This document shows, piece after piece, positions 39,886-51,400 of a DNA stretch of 64,000 nt. The position numbers were made by a program, and so were the translations under genes. The notes beneath the pieces were generated by a model that had not been told where the DNA came from, did not search any database, and was given only the letters and a program-made list of their open reading frames with translations. Source of the DNA: Adiantum capillus-veneris (Eukaryota > Streptophyta > Polypodiopsida > Polypodiales > Pteridaceae). The DNA lies in the NCBI GenBank assembly GCA_014529385.2, contig CM043965.1, positions 65,877,190-65,941,189 of the forward strand, given 5' to 3'. Positions within the stretch are counted from its first letter, which is position 1, and each line of letters opens with the position of its first letter.

Positions 39886-40509
39886 GTGTGCTTGCATGGA
39901 TGTAGGAGGGCAGGTCCGCAGGAGCTGTCGTGCGCAATACTGCAAGAGAGAAGGGGACGATGACGAGGGGGTTAGTCTGCAAGGCAAGCCGTGAGCGAGG
40001 GGAAGGGCCGTGTTGTGTGCGCAACGCAGGACAAGCAGAAGGGCTGTGTAGTTTCATCAAAAGCTGATGGTTACAACCATCGCGAGGAAACTGAGAGGGA
40101 GGAGTTTCATCAGGTTGTAGCAGACAGATCCAAGCTCGGGGCGCAGAGGAGCCTGCGAAACTGGTTCATGGGAACAGCAGGAAAATCGGGGGTGTGGTTT
40201 TGCAAGGTAATGAAAAGGCATATGGACGCTTAATTAATTAATTCGGGGCATGACAGACCCAAATAATATGTCTCATGTAATTCTACAAAACCATTGAAGA
40301 GAGATTTAAATCATTTACTTCAAAACTTGTTCCATGCGTATAACCTCAATGGGATGTGACCTTGACTCAAGGAGAAGGAGCATGTAAGTGCTTGAGTATA
40401 CTCTTTTCCAAAAGGGAATTGGATTACACATTAATATGATCCATTTAGATTCATTTATTGGCTGGAATCAACGATCGTCACCATCACCACCATTGATACA
40501 GGCACATGA
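36877..40509. other. No gene recognised; microsatellites
   Basis: CT/GA runs at about 38381-38410, 38633-38681, 38812-38850 and 39835-39880. ORFs of 60-180 codons here overlap these runs and have no recognisable domain. A GATAGTTTCCTATGACGTTAAA motif near 38340 recurs at 55240 and 55350, and inverted near 44398. Confidence 0.55.
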
Positions 40510-40516
40510 GTCCAGC

Positions 40517-40925
40517 TAGGGTAGAGGAGTCACTAGGGGGACGGGTAACTTGGGGAGTTTGAATCTCTCTCTTCCGAGCTCAATTTTTTGCGCTTAGTAG
40601 CTCAATTTAATCGTCTTTTTATAAGCTTTTAGGAAAAATAATTTGGGATTGGTCGGGTTTGAAAGTCAATAGTTACGACACGATTTTTGGAATCAAGTGT
40701 ATCAAAAATCGGCATGAATAAGAACACCAATGGGGGCCAAAAGAGATAAAATGCAACCATAATGTCTTGAACCCACGCCCTGACCAATGCGAAGGCTTTA
40801 TTTCAAATGAACTAGCCATTTCAACTCCACTTTTTTGCGCTTCTTTTGGTCCCCAAACATATTAAAATTAGGGGTTCATGTGTTTTTTCTCTGGGGGCCG
40901 TACCACAACTGGTCCCTCTACCATA
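40517..40925. mobile_element. Candidate hAT-like MITE
   Basis: GTCCAGC lies at 40510-40516 and 40926-40932. Between them the ends are imperfect inverted repeats: TAGGGTAGAGG on the left, TATGGTAGAGG read inward from the right, with similarity continuing for about 28 bases. 409 bp, non-coding. Seven matching bases rather than the usual eight leaves the superfamily uncertain. Confidence 0.45.
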
Positions 40926-40932
40926 GTCCAGC

Positions 40933-42579
40933 TCCTGCCTCTACTAGTCACTTACACACGTGCACATAAACATTCAAAAATGCCATTGGCTACCTTTGTA
41001 ATGCCATTGTCCAGCACCGAGCATGCACAAAAGGTGGCACTTACGACCTTGCTATTTTCTAGCTCTCCCCCCCCCTCCCCCTTCTCTCTCTCTCTCTCTC
41101 TCCTCCCCAAAATGCCAAAACAGCATCACATGGAAAGGCTTGCAGCTTGCCATTATATTGTAGTACTAGATTGGCTGATAGTGACACTAAAATTGGTGTT
41201 AAAAATTTGGTTTTCATCAAGGCCAGCTTATAATCTAGCCCAAATTTTACAAATTTAGCCAAAGAAAACATACTAAACCCAAGTTTATTGCAACCATCGG
41301 TATGTGCGTACTTATTCCTTTGGAAAATATAGGAGATCGTAGCAAAATGATAGAAGTTAAAAAATTCTTCATTTTTGGCTTTCTAAAAGAAATCGTTAGT
41401 GTTGGGCTAAGTTAGGGGGACTTTCATAGTTTTCGGTGCATGACGGAGACTTACCTTTCATTTCATATCCTGTCTTTATTTTTCTTGCATTTTATTGTTT
41501 TAAAATGTTAAAGTGAAGTTTCACCTTACATAATTTTAGTAACTTTTTTTTGCAAATCTCACAATTGTGAGTGGATAGTATTAAGAACATCAGAAGATTA
41601 GTAAATTTTACACACACACATACATGTTTTTTTTTTTCATTCTATTGTTTTAGAATGCTAAAGTGAAGGTTCACCTTGCATAATTCTAATAAATTCTACA
41701 CACACATATATAAATTAGTTCTTTTTATTTCACCTTTCATTTCACAACTTCACATGGCTTTACATTTCTTTCAGTTTATAGCAGGATTCCATTTGTATTA
41801 ATGTTCAAGAAAGTCTCTTTTATTAAGTGGTTGCTGATCAAGTTTCTTCCCCACAAAGGAAAAAACCAGAAATACTAGCAAAAATTTTGAGATTTGCAAA
41901 ATGTTTGGACGACTTTCTCACATATTTCATCTGTTTTTCTTTCATTTACCATGATTTGCAACTAGCTAGTCTCGATTTTCAATCGGCTCAAAACTAAGCT
42001 GATGCAATTCTTTCCCAAACATTGATACCAGTTTAAACAATTTTATCACTTTCTTATTGTTTTTGAAAGCCGTCGTGACCCTTTCACTTGTTTCTTTTGC
42101 AAACATTACCATTGTCTACTTTCATTATAGTATCGCATTATTCTACATCAAAGCCTAGTAGCACTTATAAGATATGGAAATTTTACTCAAGCTCTAAGGG
42201 AGACAGCCACCCCATTTTGTTAGATTCTTCATCTCCAGATGTTTCACACACTATCTATAAGCTTCACCACTCACGTGCACTAGCCTTTGGTTGTGGGTTG
42301 GCCACCCGTACACTTACTGAACAAGGATCTCAGGCACACTTAGGGTTGTTCGACACATTTCCCACTTTAGAACTGTTTTGGTCACATATTCCCCCATTTA
42401 TATTGGAGGGTCATATTTTTAGGTCATTGAACTATATTGAGGATTATTTCCCGATCAGCCCCTATTCTCTTATATATAGGAGAGGGGGCACCCTTTTTCT
42501 TGATGTCTTGTCTTGTATAGAATTCGCCATCTGGAGTTATTGGGTTGCCAACCTTTCCACCATCTGTCTGCTATCATCT

Positions 42580-42618
<39 letters not shown>

Positions 42619-42950
42619 CCATTGTCTCTTTCTCTCTCACACACCCTCTGCTGCACACTCTGACACATTTGTGATGATTCCCAAGAATCATGGCTCTGGA
42701 AATATCATTAAGGAGCTAAAGTTTCTATATAGAGTTCCAAAGCCTCTTTTAAAGTGATCACACTGCCACCTCTTTATATATATGTATGTATGTATGTATC
42801 TTGGTTGTTTGACTTCCCCTAGAGTTATAGGTCTTGAATCACAGACTCCTCGAGTAGGCAGCCAAAACAACTTTTTCACAAATGCATTAATTAGTTTGGG
42901 GAGGGGGAAGAAAGGAAAAGGGAAAGGTGGGGGAAAAAAAGGGAAAGGGA

Positions 42951-42986
<36 letters not shown>

Positions 42987-43322
42987 AGGGTAGGGTAGGG
43001 TAGGTTTGGGGGGGGAGGGGTGTATCCTTTTTATTATGGCTCAAAGGGAGCTCAAGGACCAACGTAGGCAAATAGCCTAGTGGTTTACGTTGAGTTTCAT
43101 ACTATGTAGGTGATGAGTTCAAGTGCTACTCATTAATATTGATTTTAAGTGGTGACATGCATAGACATGCTAATTGGAGATGCTAAACGATCTTGGGGAG
43201 ATTCTATCTAATGAAAAACAAAAGTGGAGTAGACTTTTAAGGTTTCTTAGAAGTGCTCCTACAATGTTAAAAGCTCTATTCTTATTTTGCTTCTTCTTCT
43301 TCTTCTCGCCTCCCTCCGCCCC

Positions 43323-43358
<36 letters not shown>

Positions 43359-43367
43359 CCTCTCCTA
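40933..43367. other. No gene recognised
   Basis: AT-rich DNA. A ~50-bp motif with AAAGTGAAGGTTCACCTT occurs twice (about 41505 and 41655). A CT run lies at 42581-42616. A 191-codon ORF at 42088-42663 shows no domain and ends in the CT run. Confidence 0.5.
42953..43004. repeat. 33-nt G run followed by (TAGGG)n
   Basis: An uninterrupted G run at about 42953-42985 and then four TAGGG units. Likely G-quadruplex forming, and a place where assembly length may be wrong. Confidence 0.85.
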
Positions 43368-43607
43368 ATTGCAACATGAGTAATGCCATTCAGAGTTGCC
43401 AACGTGCTTGGGATTCTACAATCTTTCAATTGATGAGCTTTTTTCAACCTTATCCAATAAATAGGCCATCCGGATTATTCAAGAGCAATTGCATAAACAA
43501 CAAAAACATGACTCTATAAGATATAACACTCGTAATAACATATGAAGATTAATTATCTAGATTCCCTAATAACTAATAACTCTGTTGTAAATGTTTCTAC
43601 AACATTC

Positions 43608-43656
<49 letters not shown>

Positions 43657-43717
43657 CCGCCCACCCTCAAGCCAAGCACACCATTGCATGTATGTGAGTC
43701 AAGAACATACAATGATA
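43368..43717 (+). repeat. Older dispersed repeat, copy A, left part
   Basis: Matches about 55400-55764 (shared CTTATCCAATAAATA, GTTGTAAATGTTTCTA, a CT run, GCACACCATTGCATGTA, AAGAACATACAAT). It is interrupted at 43717 by the CACTA element and resumes at 51325 with ATACATGTACAAC. Confidence 0.8.
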
Positions 43718-43729
43718 CACTACAAGAGG
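43718..43729 (+). repeat. CACTA left terminal inverted repeat
   Basis: CACTACAAGAGG, perfect complement of 51313-51324. Confidence 0.95.
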
Positions 43730-43731
43730 CT

Positions 43732-43796
43732 CTTCATATTAGCGACGCTCAAAAAAAAAATTCCCGGCGTCGCTATGAGCGTCGCTATGAGCATCG
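43732..43796. promoter_or_regulatory. CACTA left subterminal repeats
   Basis: Three or four copies of a GCGTCGCTAT-type motif (one inverted, one variant GCATCGC). In En/Spm such motifs bind TnpA; that function is inferred here. Confidence 0.65.
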
Positions 43797-43848
43797 CAAA
43801 TTTACAAAGACGACGCCGGTTGGGATAAAAAAATAACCGAGCACGCCC

Positions 43849-43877
43849 AAAAACTCAGATCTCAGATCTGAGTTTTT
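43849..43877. repeat. 29-nt perfect palindrome, CACTA left side
   Basis: Arms AAAAACTCAGATCT and AGATCTGAGTTTTT with a single C between them. Confidence 0.9.
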
Positions 43878-43909
43878 CGGCGCCCTCAAGCAAGGAGCAG
43901 GTAACGCTC

Positions 43910-43912
<3 letters not shown>

Positions 43913-43959
<47 letters not shown>

Positions 43960-44116
43960 CTTCTCCACACACACACACACACACACACACACGAGAAGAG
44001 GAAGGAGAGCCAGGTATGCTCCTTCCCTCTCCTCATTCTCATGTTCCCTTCCCCTCTTTCTCTCTCCCTCTCTCTCTCTCTCACACACACACATACACAC
44101 ACACACACATAGTGTT

Positions 44117-44160
<44 letters not shown>

Positions 44161-45320
44161 AACAAAAACAAAAACGCACACACACATACATAAACAAAGA
44201 ATGCACACACACATTGAGAGAGAAAAAGAGAGAGGGAGCATGCATAAACAAAAAACGCACGCATTGAGAGAGGAAAAGAGAGAGAGAACATGCATAAACA
44301 AAAAACGCACACATTGAGAGAGGAAAAGAGAGAGAAAACATGCATACGATCCAAAAAAACGCACACACATTGAGAGAGAAAGAGAGAGAAACTAATTTAA
44401 CGTCGTAGGAAACTAATTAAAATTAAAAGACCTAAAGATCTAGCCGACGAGGAGTTGAACTCAAGACCTATTATTCAAGAGGGAAATGGCATAATCAATC
44501 TATCATACTTGGCATGGGTGATAGAAAGGTTATACCATTTATCTCTTTTTATTGGCACACACATCCACACACGCGCACACACACAAGAAGAAGAGAGTTA
44601 TAACGTCGTAGGAAACTATCTTAAAAGACGTTAAAGATTAGGTTATATGTAGACTTACATTAAATTAGATTTAGGTTTATTTTTAACTAGATTTACGTTT
44701 ATTTAAGCTAGATTTAGATTTACGTTATATTAGATTAGATTTAGGTCTCCATAGACTGCGATGCCTGCATGAAGTGGGTGAAGAAAGCCCTCAATGGAAT
44801 ATAGGGTATTGCTGCCTTCACTCATGGTGGGCTCCATCGATCCAAAAGTACTGGTGAAATGTCTTCAGAAGATAGGGAAGAAGGTGGATCTTCAGGGCGG
44901 CAAGAGTCACTACATCCCCGACACAATGACCATCTAGACAACCTCTAGTCATTAGACTTACGTTAAATTAGTTTAGCTTTATTTTTAGTTAGATTTACGT
45001 TTATTTAGATTTACGCTTATTTACGTTAGATCGAGTCCACGTAAGAATTACTTACGGTTTAGGGTTTAGAGTTAGACGAACAGTGAAAAGATCTACTGTG
45101 AAAAGATGTTAAGATGAAGTGAAGTGCTACAGCTAGAGAAGAGGCAAAGGGGTTTTGTCCACTACATGCAGTATCATGTAGACGTGGGTGTGTAGATTTC
45201 TTGTACCCACAAATATAGGTATTGACCAATAAAGACGAGATTATAACCCGGTGGTTCTGATCTCCGTGCACCTCTAGACCGAGGTGTGCGGGGATTGGAC
45301 ATGACTAGAGAATGTGAGGT

Positions 45321-45376
<56 letters not shown>

Positions 45377-45438
45377 GACGAAGAATGCCAATAGAATATT
45401 AAATTTGTTGTCCAGGTTATAAGTTTTTTATCCTCATT
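43913..45438 (+). other. CACTA 5' non-coding region with microsatellites
   Basis: CT run 43913-43955, AC run about 43966-43993, GA run 44119-44156, GA run 45322-45374, and TTAGATTTACGTTTATTTA-like repeats at about 44640-44760 and 44950-45030. The minus ORFs here are dipeptide-rich and not genes. Promoter elements for the transposase gene could not be placed. Confidence 0.6.
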
Positions 45439-48400
45439 ATGAGTAGCGACGAGGATGTGGGACCGTCCAACCGAAACACCTATCTCTCAACGAGGGTCTT
45501 ATGTCCTTGTAATCAATGCAAGCATGCTGTGCGACGGACAAGACGTGTTTCTTTGCAGCACGTTCGCGAATTTGGCGAGTTCGATCCATCTATTATAGAT
45601 CAAGTTGTTGCCAATTATAACTCGTCGGACTCTGACGCTGGCCAACAAGCAGCAATCTTGCAACCCAATAGACGTGTTCACAGGCGCTTTGGTCAAGCAG
45701 CATATGTGAGGCCACAAGATGTAGCCTCTGACAGCTTGGGGGATGATCATGCAGAGCACATTCCCAACGAGGCAATGTTTGAGCCCGAGATTGATGAAAT
45801 GATCGAGACGATCATGGATTCAGAAAGGCTTGTCTATGATGATATGAAAAGTGAAGCCGATACGCCATTGTATAATGGAGCATGTATGTCTAGATTGAAA
45901 GCACTCCTGGTTCTTCTCAACATGCAGGCAAAGTTTGGATGGAGTGACACTAGCGTCACAACGCTTTTCAGGTGATCTATTACAATTAGTTTACTTTAAT
46001 AGAACTCTAAATGTATAATGATCTGATAGATTTTTACACGACTGTATGATATTTTTATGTTGTGTAGATTACTGAAAGAGCACATACTACCAGCTGACAA
46101 TGTGATGCCAGATTCCCGAGATGAAGCAAGAAAGATTTTGCGAAACTTGGGGATGGATTACAATTCTATCCACGCTTGTCCTAATGACTGCATTCTTTTC
46201 AGAGGGGAATACATAGACATGGAGAAGTGTCCGAAATGTGATTCCGAAAGATATCGAGTAGATCTCCACGGGACAAAAATTCCACAAAAGGTTTTGCGAC
46301 ATTTCCCTCTGCTTCCTCGCATCAAGCATTTCTTCGAATGTAAGTCCATGGCCACCCTAGCATCATGGCAGGAGGAGAATAAATCTTCGGATGGTGTGCT
46401 ACGAATTCCTGCAGATTGCGTAGCGTGGAAACATATAGATGGAACATGGTCGGATTTTGCCAGGGAAGCTCGAAATTTGCGCTTAGGCCTGGCTATGGAT
46501 GGCGTAAATCCATTTGGTCAAAGATCAACATCTTACAGTGTATGGCCCGTTGTCATCGTCAACTACAACATTCCCCCGTGGTTGACTACGAAGAAAGGGC
46601 ACCTATGGCTAAGCTTGATTGTGCCAGGGCGATATAAAGTGGGGAATATGGATGTGTATCTTCGTCCACTATTGGAAGAGCTACAACAATTGTGGATTGG
46701 CATAGAGGTCGTGGATATGAGCGGACACACAAGACGACGGAATGCTTTGATCAGAGGCATTCTAATGTGGACCATGCATGACTATCCCGGGCTAACAGAA
46801 TGCTCAGGTGATCTATTGACACTCCTCACTCAGACACTGTAAATCTTGTTTTTTCCCATAGTTGATCTATTATCATGTGTATACATGCAGGGCTTCAAAC
46901 AAGCGGATACAGAGCATGTGTCACATGTGGACCTAGATTGAATGCACGTAGGGCACCCTCACTGAAGAAGCAAATCTACGAAGGTCATCAAGCGTATCTT
47001 CCAGAGAATCATGTGTTACGCGACGGCTTTTTGGGAAGAGAGCCACCAAGGATGTCTGCACAAGCATGGTTAGAGCAGAAGGAGATGTGCGATGACGGAT
47101 TGCCTCCAGGGATGAAGAGACTATCTCTATGGTACGAGTTACCATACTGGCCCCGACTCATGATCAATCACTTACTCGATCCAATGCACATATTCAAGAA
47201 TGTGGGTAATCTACTATGGGACCGTTTGACCGGCAAGAAAGATACTTTGGGAGCCAGAGTTGACCTTAGAAATGTGGATCGTATGGAGCAATATTGGCCG
47301 CAAACAGCGTCTGATGGATCGATAAAACTCCCTAAAGCACCATGGATTTTCACAGGAGCCCAAGAACGCAAAGTAAAAGAGACCATTCGATCTTTGCGGA
47401 CCCCCACTGGTTTGAAGTCACACGATTGGCATAAAATGTGTCAGGTACGTTCATAGTGGACTTTAATATCATTGCATAAAATGTGGACTTTAATATCATT
47501 GCTGCACATACTTTACAGTTTATTTTACCGGTTGCCATTGAGGGATGTTTGTCTCTCGACATCCGTAACACAATCTACAAACTTGCAAAGCTGGTGCAAT
47601 GGATCTCACAAAAGGAGATCAACGTAGACTCCATACCATTCGCCAAACTAAATGCTGCGGAGCTTGTGTGCATGTTTGAGAAACATTTTCCTACTACAAT
47701 GCACCTGAATGCTAACCATTCAGGTGCATCTTCTTGTTCACATAGTTGATGAGGTGGAAATAGCTGGCACAGTTCATTCCAGATGGATGTTCTTCTTAGA
47801 GCGTTTCATGAAAACGCTTAAGGGATATGTGCGTCAAAAGGCACGTCCGGAGGGTAGCATGGCAGAAGGTTGGTTGGTATCAGAGTCCCTAGTGTACATT
47901 GGAGAGTGGCTAGACGGATTTGATAAATCCCAGGACACGCTATGGCGAACCATAGATGATGAGCGCATATCTGGGATTGTCATGTGCAATCTCGGTGTTG
48001 AGAAGAAGATGACGAAAGATCTAGAGGCTAAAATCAACCGATTTTGCATGCTTCACAATCCAGTGATGCAAAAGTGGATTTCACAATATGAGGATGCAAA
48101 GCAAGAGAGACAAAGGGCACGAATCGAGTGGAGACGGGGAAGACGACCACCGATGCACTATCCAGCGGTTCTGGAGAGCCTACCAACCTTCATGAGCTTA
48201 AGATGGTTGCACAACCAATTGAAAAGCACACAACAATGCGGTGACGAAGTGACTGAAGAAGAGTGGGAGTACTCTCGGGGTTGCGCGACCAAGGTAAGTT
48301 TGCAATGTACGACTAGCAAGTGACTTTATTTATAAACGTTTGAACGGCCACTCATAATCTTTGTTCGTTGTAGTATAAGTCATACACAGCAGCATGGTGT

Positions 48401-49126
48401 AAAGGTCGACATTTTAGGGTGGAACGAATCGACAAAAAGCGTTTTACTCAAGATTGTGGTATCATGGCAAAATTTGAACAGTTTAGTCGACGACGTTCCT
48501 CTGATGCAGATCCTGTGGTGGCGGAACTCACTTACTTCGGCACGCTGCAAGAGATTTTGAGGATCGATTACAGAGGATTTTTTGTCGACTTGTTCGACGT
48601 GCAATGGTTCAAGATAATCATGGAGGGTCGCAACGCTACTGTGCGTAGAGGAGAGTCTAGTTTTCTTGAGGTGGATTCTACTAAGAAATGGACTGACCTA
48701 AGAGACACTTTCGTACTACCCGAGCATTGTGAACAAGTAAGTATGTAAATAGTTAACATCCCCCTTTTACAAGTTATGTGCTTGAATGCTCTCATGTAAG
48801 TTATGTGGCTCTGGTAGGTAATATTTCATCTTACAAAGTCTACATCAAACTGGTGGTACGTCATAGAGGTAGCCCCTCGTAGTGCAAGGACGTATGAAGG
48901 CTACCATGTGCCAATCACAACGACATCAATGGAGGAGATCAGAGAAGATGCTCAATCAGAAGCTGCTGCGGTGGTGCCAGACGAGCATCAAGATGCTACT
49001 ACTCTATATGGGGTGCATGCAGAGGAGCTACAAAATGAAACAGAGGATATGTGTTTAAACGGAGAGCTCTATATAGATATAGGAAGTTATGCTGAGTTAT
49101 GCGAGGATGAGAGAGAGATCTCTTAA
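45439..49126 (+). pseudogene. CACTA transposase, tnp2 family (TnpD-like), six exons, one frameshift
   Basis: Exons read as 45439-45971, 46068-46807, 46891-47444, 47519-48293, 48374-48736 and 48818-49126; all introns are GT-AG and join phases correctly. The tnp2 domain shows HACPNDCILFRGEY, CPKC, LAMDGVNPFGQRS, WPVVIVNYNIPPWL, MHDYPGL and NHLLDPMHIFKNV. Exon 4 contains HLLVHIVDEVEIAGTVHSRWM and ARPEGSMAEGW. A DUF4216-like segment lies in exon 5 (YFGTLQEILRIDY, then VDLFDVQWF). A 7-nt excess at about 47712-47718 breaks the frame in exon 4; without it all exons stay in one frame of 1088 codons. The enzyme would cut at the terminal repeats. Family is certain; splice sites are predictions. Confidence 0.92.
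47702..47728. repeat. Palindrome with 7-nt insertion inside transposase exon 4
   Basis: GCACCTGAATG and CATTCAGGTGC flank CTAAC. The protein frame fails exactly here. Confidence 0.8.
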
Positions 49127-49398
49127 AGCCACAAATATTGTATTTGAACAATTTTGCTCCGTGTTGTAAAAGCTCTGGCTCTCTAAGTACCTTCCATGGT
49201 GTATAACGCTCTTTTCTACTCGCGCTCACATCTTTTGATTGAAAATTCTGAGTTTTCGACTTGCCTCTTCTATCACTCAATTCATTGCGTCATTGTATTT
49301 ATATGCGTCATTACGTCATTGTATTTAATGGTCTTTGCGTCATTGTCTACTCTATTCATTCAATATTAAGTTTAAATATTCGTGTGTTTAATGCAGGT

Positions 49399-50712
49399 AT
49401 GGATGATGAGGAGTTTCTTTCTTCTTTGTCACCGCAGCAGAGACAGTGGTACGTGGAGCGTCATCGCTCTGGCGCATCATCGCGCGTTTCTACTCCATCC
49501 ACATCTCCCTCTCTTTCGGAGCATTCGGCGCGCTCCGAAGCTTCGGCGTCGACGAGACGAGCTTCACACTCGTCTAGACACCGGCGCTCTAGTGGTGGCG
49601 GTGGCGGTTGTTGTGGGGATTCCGCCACCGATGCCTCCACACCGCCTCGTGTTCGACGAGGCTCTTTACCCTCCCCTTCTTTGCCCGCCCCCACACCAAC
49701 CACAGCATCGCCATCTACGCCAGGTTTTGCACGGCTGACTGTTCCTAGAAGCTACACACCTCTACCTACTCCGCCAGGAGCCACCCCACTCGACACTCCT
49801 CGCTTCGGGGCCCAGACGCCGGTGGAGACACCTGACGTCCGTACCCCCATCGACACGCCGCTAGAGACCCCTGCCGGGACACCCAGGTTCACGCGTCACC
49901 GGCCAGAGGGCTTGCCTTACTCCGTCGACATCAGCGGCGGCATCATCATGGATGATGACGGCAAGAAGGTGATCTCGCGCATGCGTGGTCTTTGCTCTCA
50001 GCTGTTTAGACACTACATACTAAACAAATGGAGTGAAGTACCAAGTGATTTAAAAAACAGAGTCATTAGCATACTTCATGATGAGTTTCCCGTTCCAACA
50101 CGGGATCAGCGCTTCAATGAAGACTTGATGAAGATTCGAATGCGCGAATACTGCAAACACAAGCGTTCCGAAGTGCAAAAAGCAATCAAGAATGGGTGGA
50201 ATAGGCCAGATTGGCTGGCCAAAGAAGATTAGAAGAATGCGAAGAAAGCAGCGCGCGAGAATCCCGACAAGTGGAAGCAACAAAAGGATGCAGCCAGAGC
50301 GCGAGTAGAGGCAGGGAGCTCGCACCACTTGGGGAGCGGTGGATGGGCATCATTTGAGGCCGATTTTGTAAGTGTTTTCACATTGCTCTTTATGCATGTT
50401 CGATAGTTTAGGGTTTATGAGTTTTTTAGTTCTAACATAATGAAATCTTTGTATGTTTTGATAGTGGTCGATGACAAGACGTGATCCCACACCGTACGAG
50501 CGCGAGTACGCAGGCAGGAAGGGCTTAAACGCCTTGATGGACATTCTCAGTTCTCGCAGCGGCATGGTTAGTATTAGGGTTTACTCTTTTTTATTTTTTG
50601 TATTGTTTTATAAATGTCGTTATATGTTTATACTTACTGAAAGCTGTCTTATTGTCTTTTTTTGCAGAATCCGACAGATACGCCGCTTGGACGCAATGAG
50701 ACGTCTGACTAG
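49399..50712 (+). pseudogene. CACTA TnpA-like protein, three exons, premature stop
   Basis: Exons 49399-50367, 50465-50566 and 50668-50712, all phase 0 with GT-AG introns, 371 codons. Starts MDDEEFLSSLSPQQRQW. A serine and arginine-rich stretch and a threonine-proline repeat region (about residues 85-175: TPPGATPLDTP, TPIDTPLETPAGTP) precede a conserved domain. That domain (LFRHYILNKWSEVPSDLKN, KHKRSEVQKAIKNGWNRP, EYAGRKGLNALMDI) resembles the plant En/Spm transposase_24 family, which binds subterminal repeats. An in-frame TAG at 50230-50232 (codon 278) truncates it. The ATG follows an AG that could be a splice acceptor, so a 5' UTR intron is possible. Confidence 0.8.
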
Positions 50713-51030
50713 ATGACGTCAATTTAGCCGTAGCTAGATAGCATTAGTTTAGGGTTTCTCATAGCTTATGTATCATGAGACGGATTTTATACGTCTTTTT
50801 GAACCATGTATATTATTACATTTGTCACCGCAGTTCCTTTTGCCAATCAATTCTTTATGCCTATGATGTTGTACAATTGTCATTATTACATTTGCCAATC
50901 AATTCATTTTGCCTATGATGTGTACAATTGTCAATTTTGCAAACAATGCGTCTTGTGGGTGACTATTTTGGGTCTATTATCTACCTTTGCACTTTTTTTA
51001 AAAAGTGAATCAAGTACAATATGGTTGATG

Positions 51031-51059
51031 GGTGGCAGGGCATTCAATGCCCTGCCACC
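51031..51059. repeat. 29-nt perfect palindrome, CACTA right side
   Basis: Arms GGTGGCAGGGCATT and AATGCCCTGCCACC around one C. Same arm length and centre as the left palindrome but unrelated in sequence. Confidence 0.9.
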
Positions 51060-51079
51060 AAAAAAAAATTCTCTCGGGC

Positions 51080-51298
51080 GTCGCTATAAGCGTCGCTATT
51101 TATGGCTCTGTAGCGTCGCTATGAGCGTCGCTATAGTCTTCTGTGTAAACGTCGCTATATGCGTCGCTATATGTGTCGCTATATAGCGACGTGTATAGCG
51201 ACGCATATAGCGATGCTCTCGTAGCGACGCTCGTAGCGACGGTTTTAGTGACGCCGGGGGTTATAAAAACCCAGTGTATTTCCGTCGCTAACAGCGTC
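51080..51298. promoter_or_regulatory. CACTA right subterminal repeat array
   Basis: About twelve copies of CGTCGCTA in ~220 bp, seven forward, then four or five inverted, then one forward, meeting at a local palindrome (GTCGCTATATAGCGAC). Likely TnpA binding sites, by analogy with En/Spm. Confidence 0.75.
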
Positions 51299-51312
51299 AC
51301 AAGAGCACACAA

Positions 51313-51324
51313 CCTCTTGTAGTG
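51313..51324 (-). repeat. CACTA right terminal inverted repeat
   Basis: CCTCTTGTAGTG, followed by the ATA duplication. Confidence 0.95.
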
Positions 51325-51400
51325 ATACATGTACAACTACAAATTTGAAAAACATGAGTCTAGAAGACAACGCTCGTCACAAACTATTACAAATAGCGTG
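51325..51400 (+). repeat. Older dispersed repeat, copy A, right part
   Basis: ATACATGTACAACTACAAATT and AGAAGACAACGCTCGTCACA match 59932-59985 to the right of Copia-2. Confidence 0.75.

Larger units (their letters stand above)
43718..51324 (+). mobile_element. Complete CACTA (En/Spm) DNA transposon
   Basis: 7607 bp with terminal inverted repeats CACTACAAGAGG / CCTCTTGTAGTG and the three-base duplication ATA at 43715-43717 and 51325-51327. It carries two plus-strand spliced genes, a tnp2-type transposase (45439-49126) and a TnpA-like gene (49399-50712), plus GTCGCTAT subterminal repeats at both ends. Each gene has one disabling change, but termini and binding-site arrays look intact, so it could be moved by an active relative. 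Confidence 0.96.

Noticed and set aside
40740-40790. tRNA-like TTGAACCCACGCCCTGACC
   Set aside because: Only a B-box-like fragment; no cloverleaf arms could be drawn around it.
42088-42663. 191-codon plus-strand ORF
   Set aside because: No recognisable domain; its end is a CT-run translation and no splice or promoter context supports it.
42986-43004. Telomere end
   Set aside because: Only four TAGGG units, internal and beside a G run; not a telomeric array.
49261-49398. Upstream extension of the TnpA-like ORF
   Set aside because: AT-rich, lacks homology and lies before an AG acceptor-like site; MDDEEF at 49399 is the better start.
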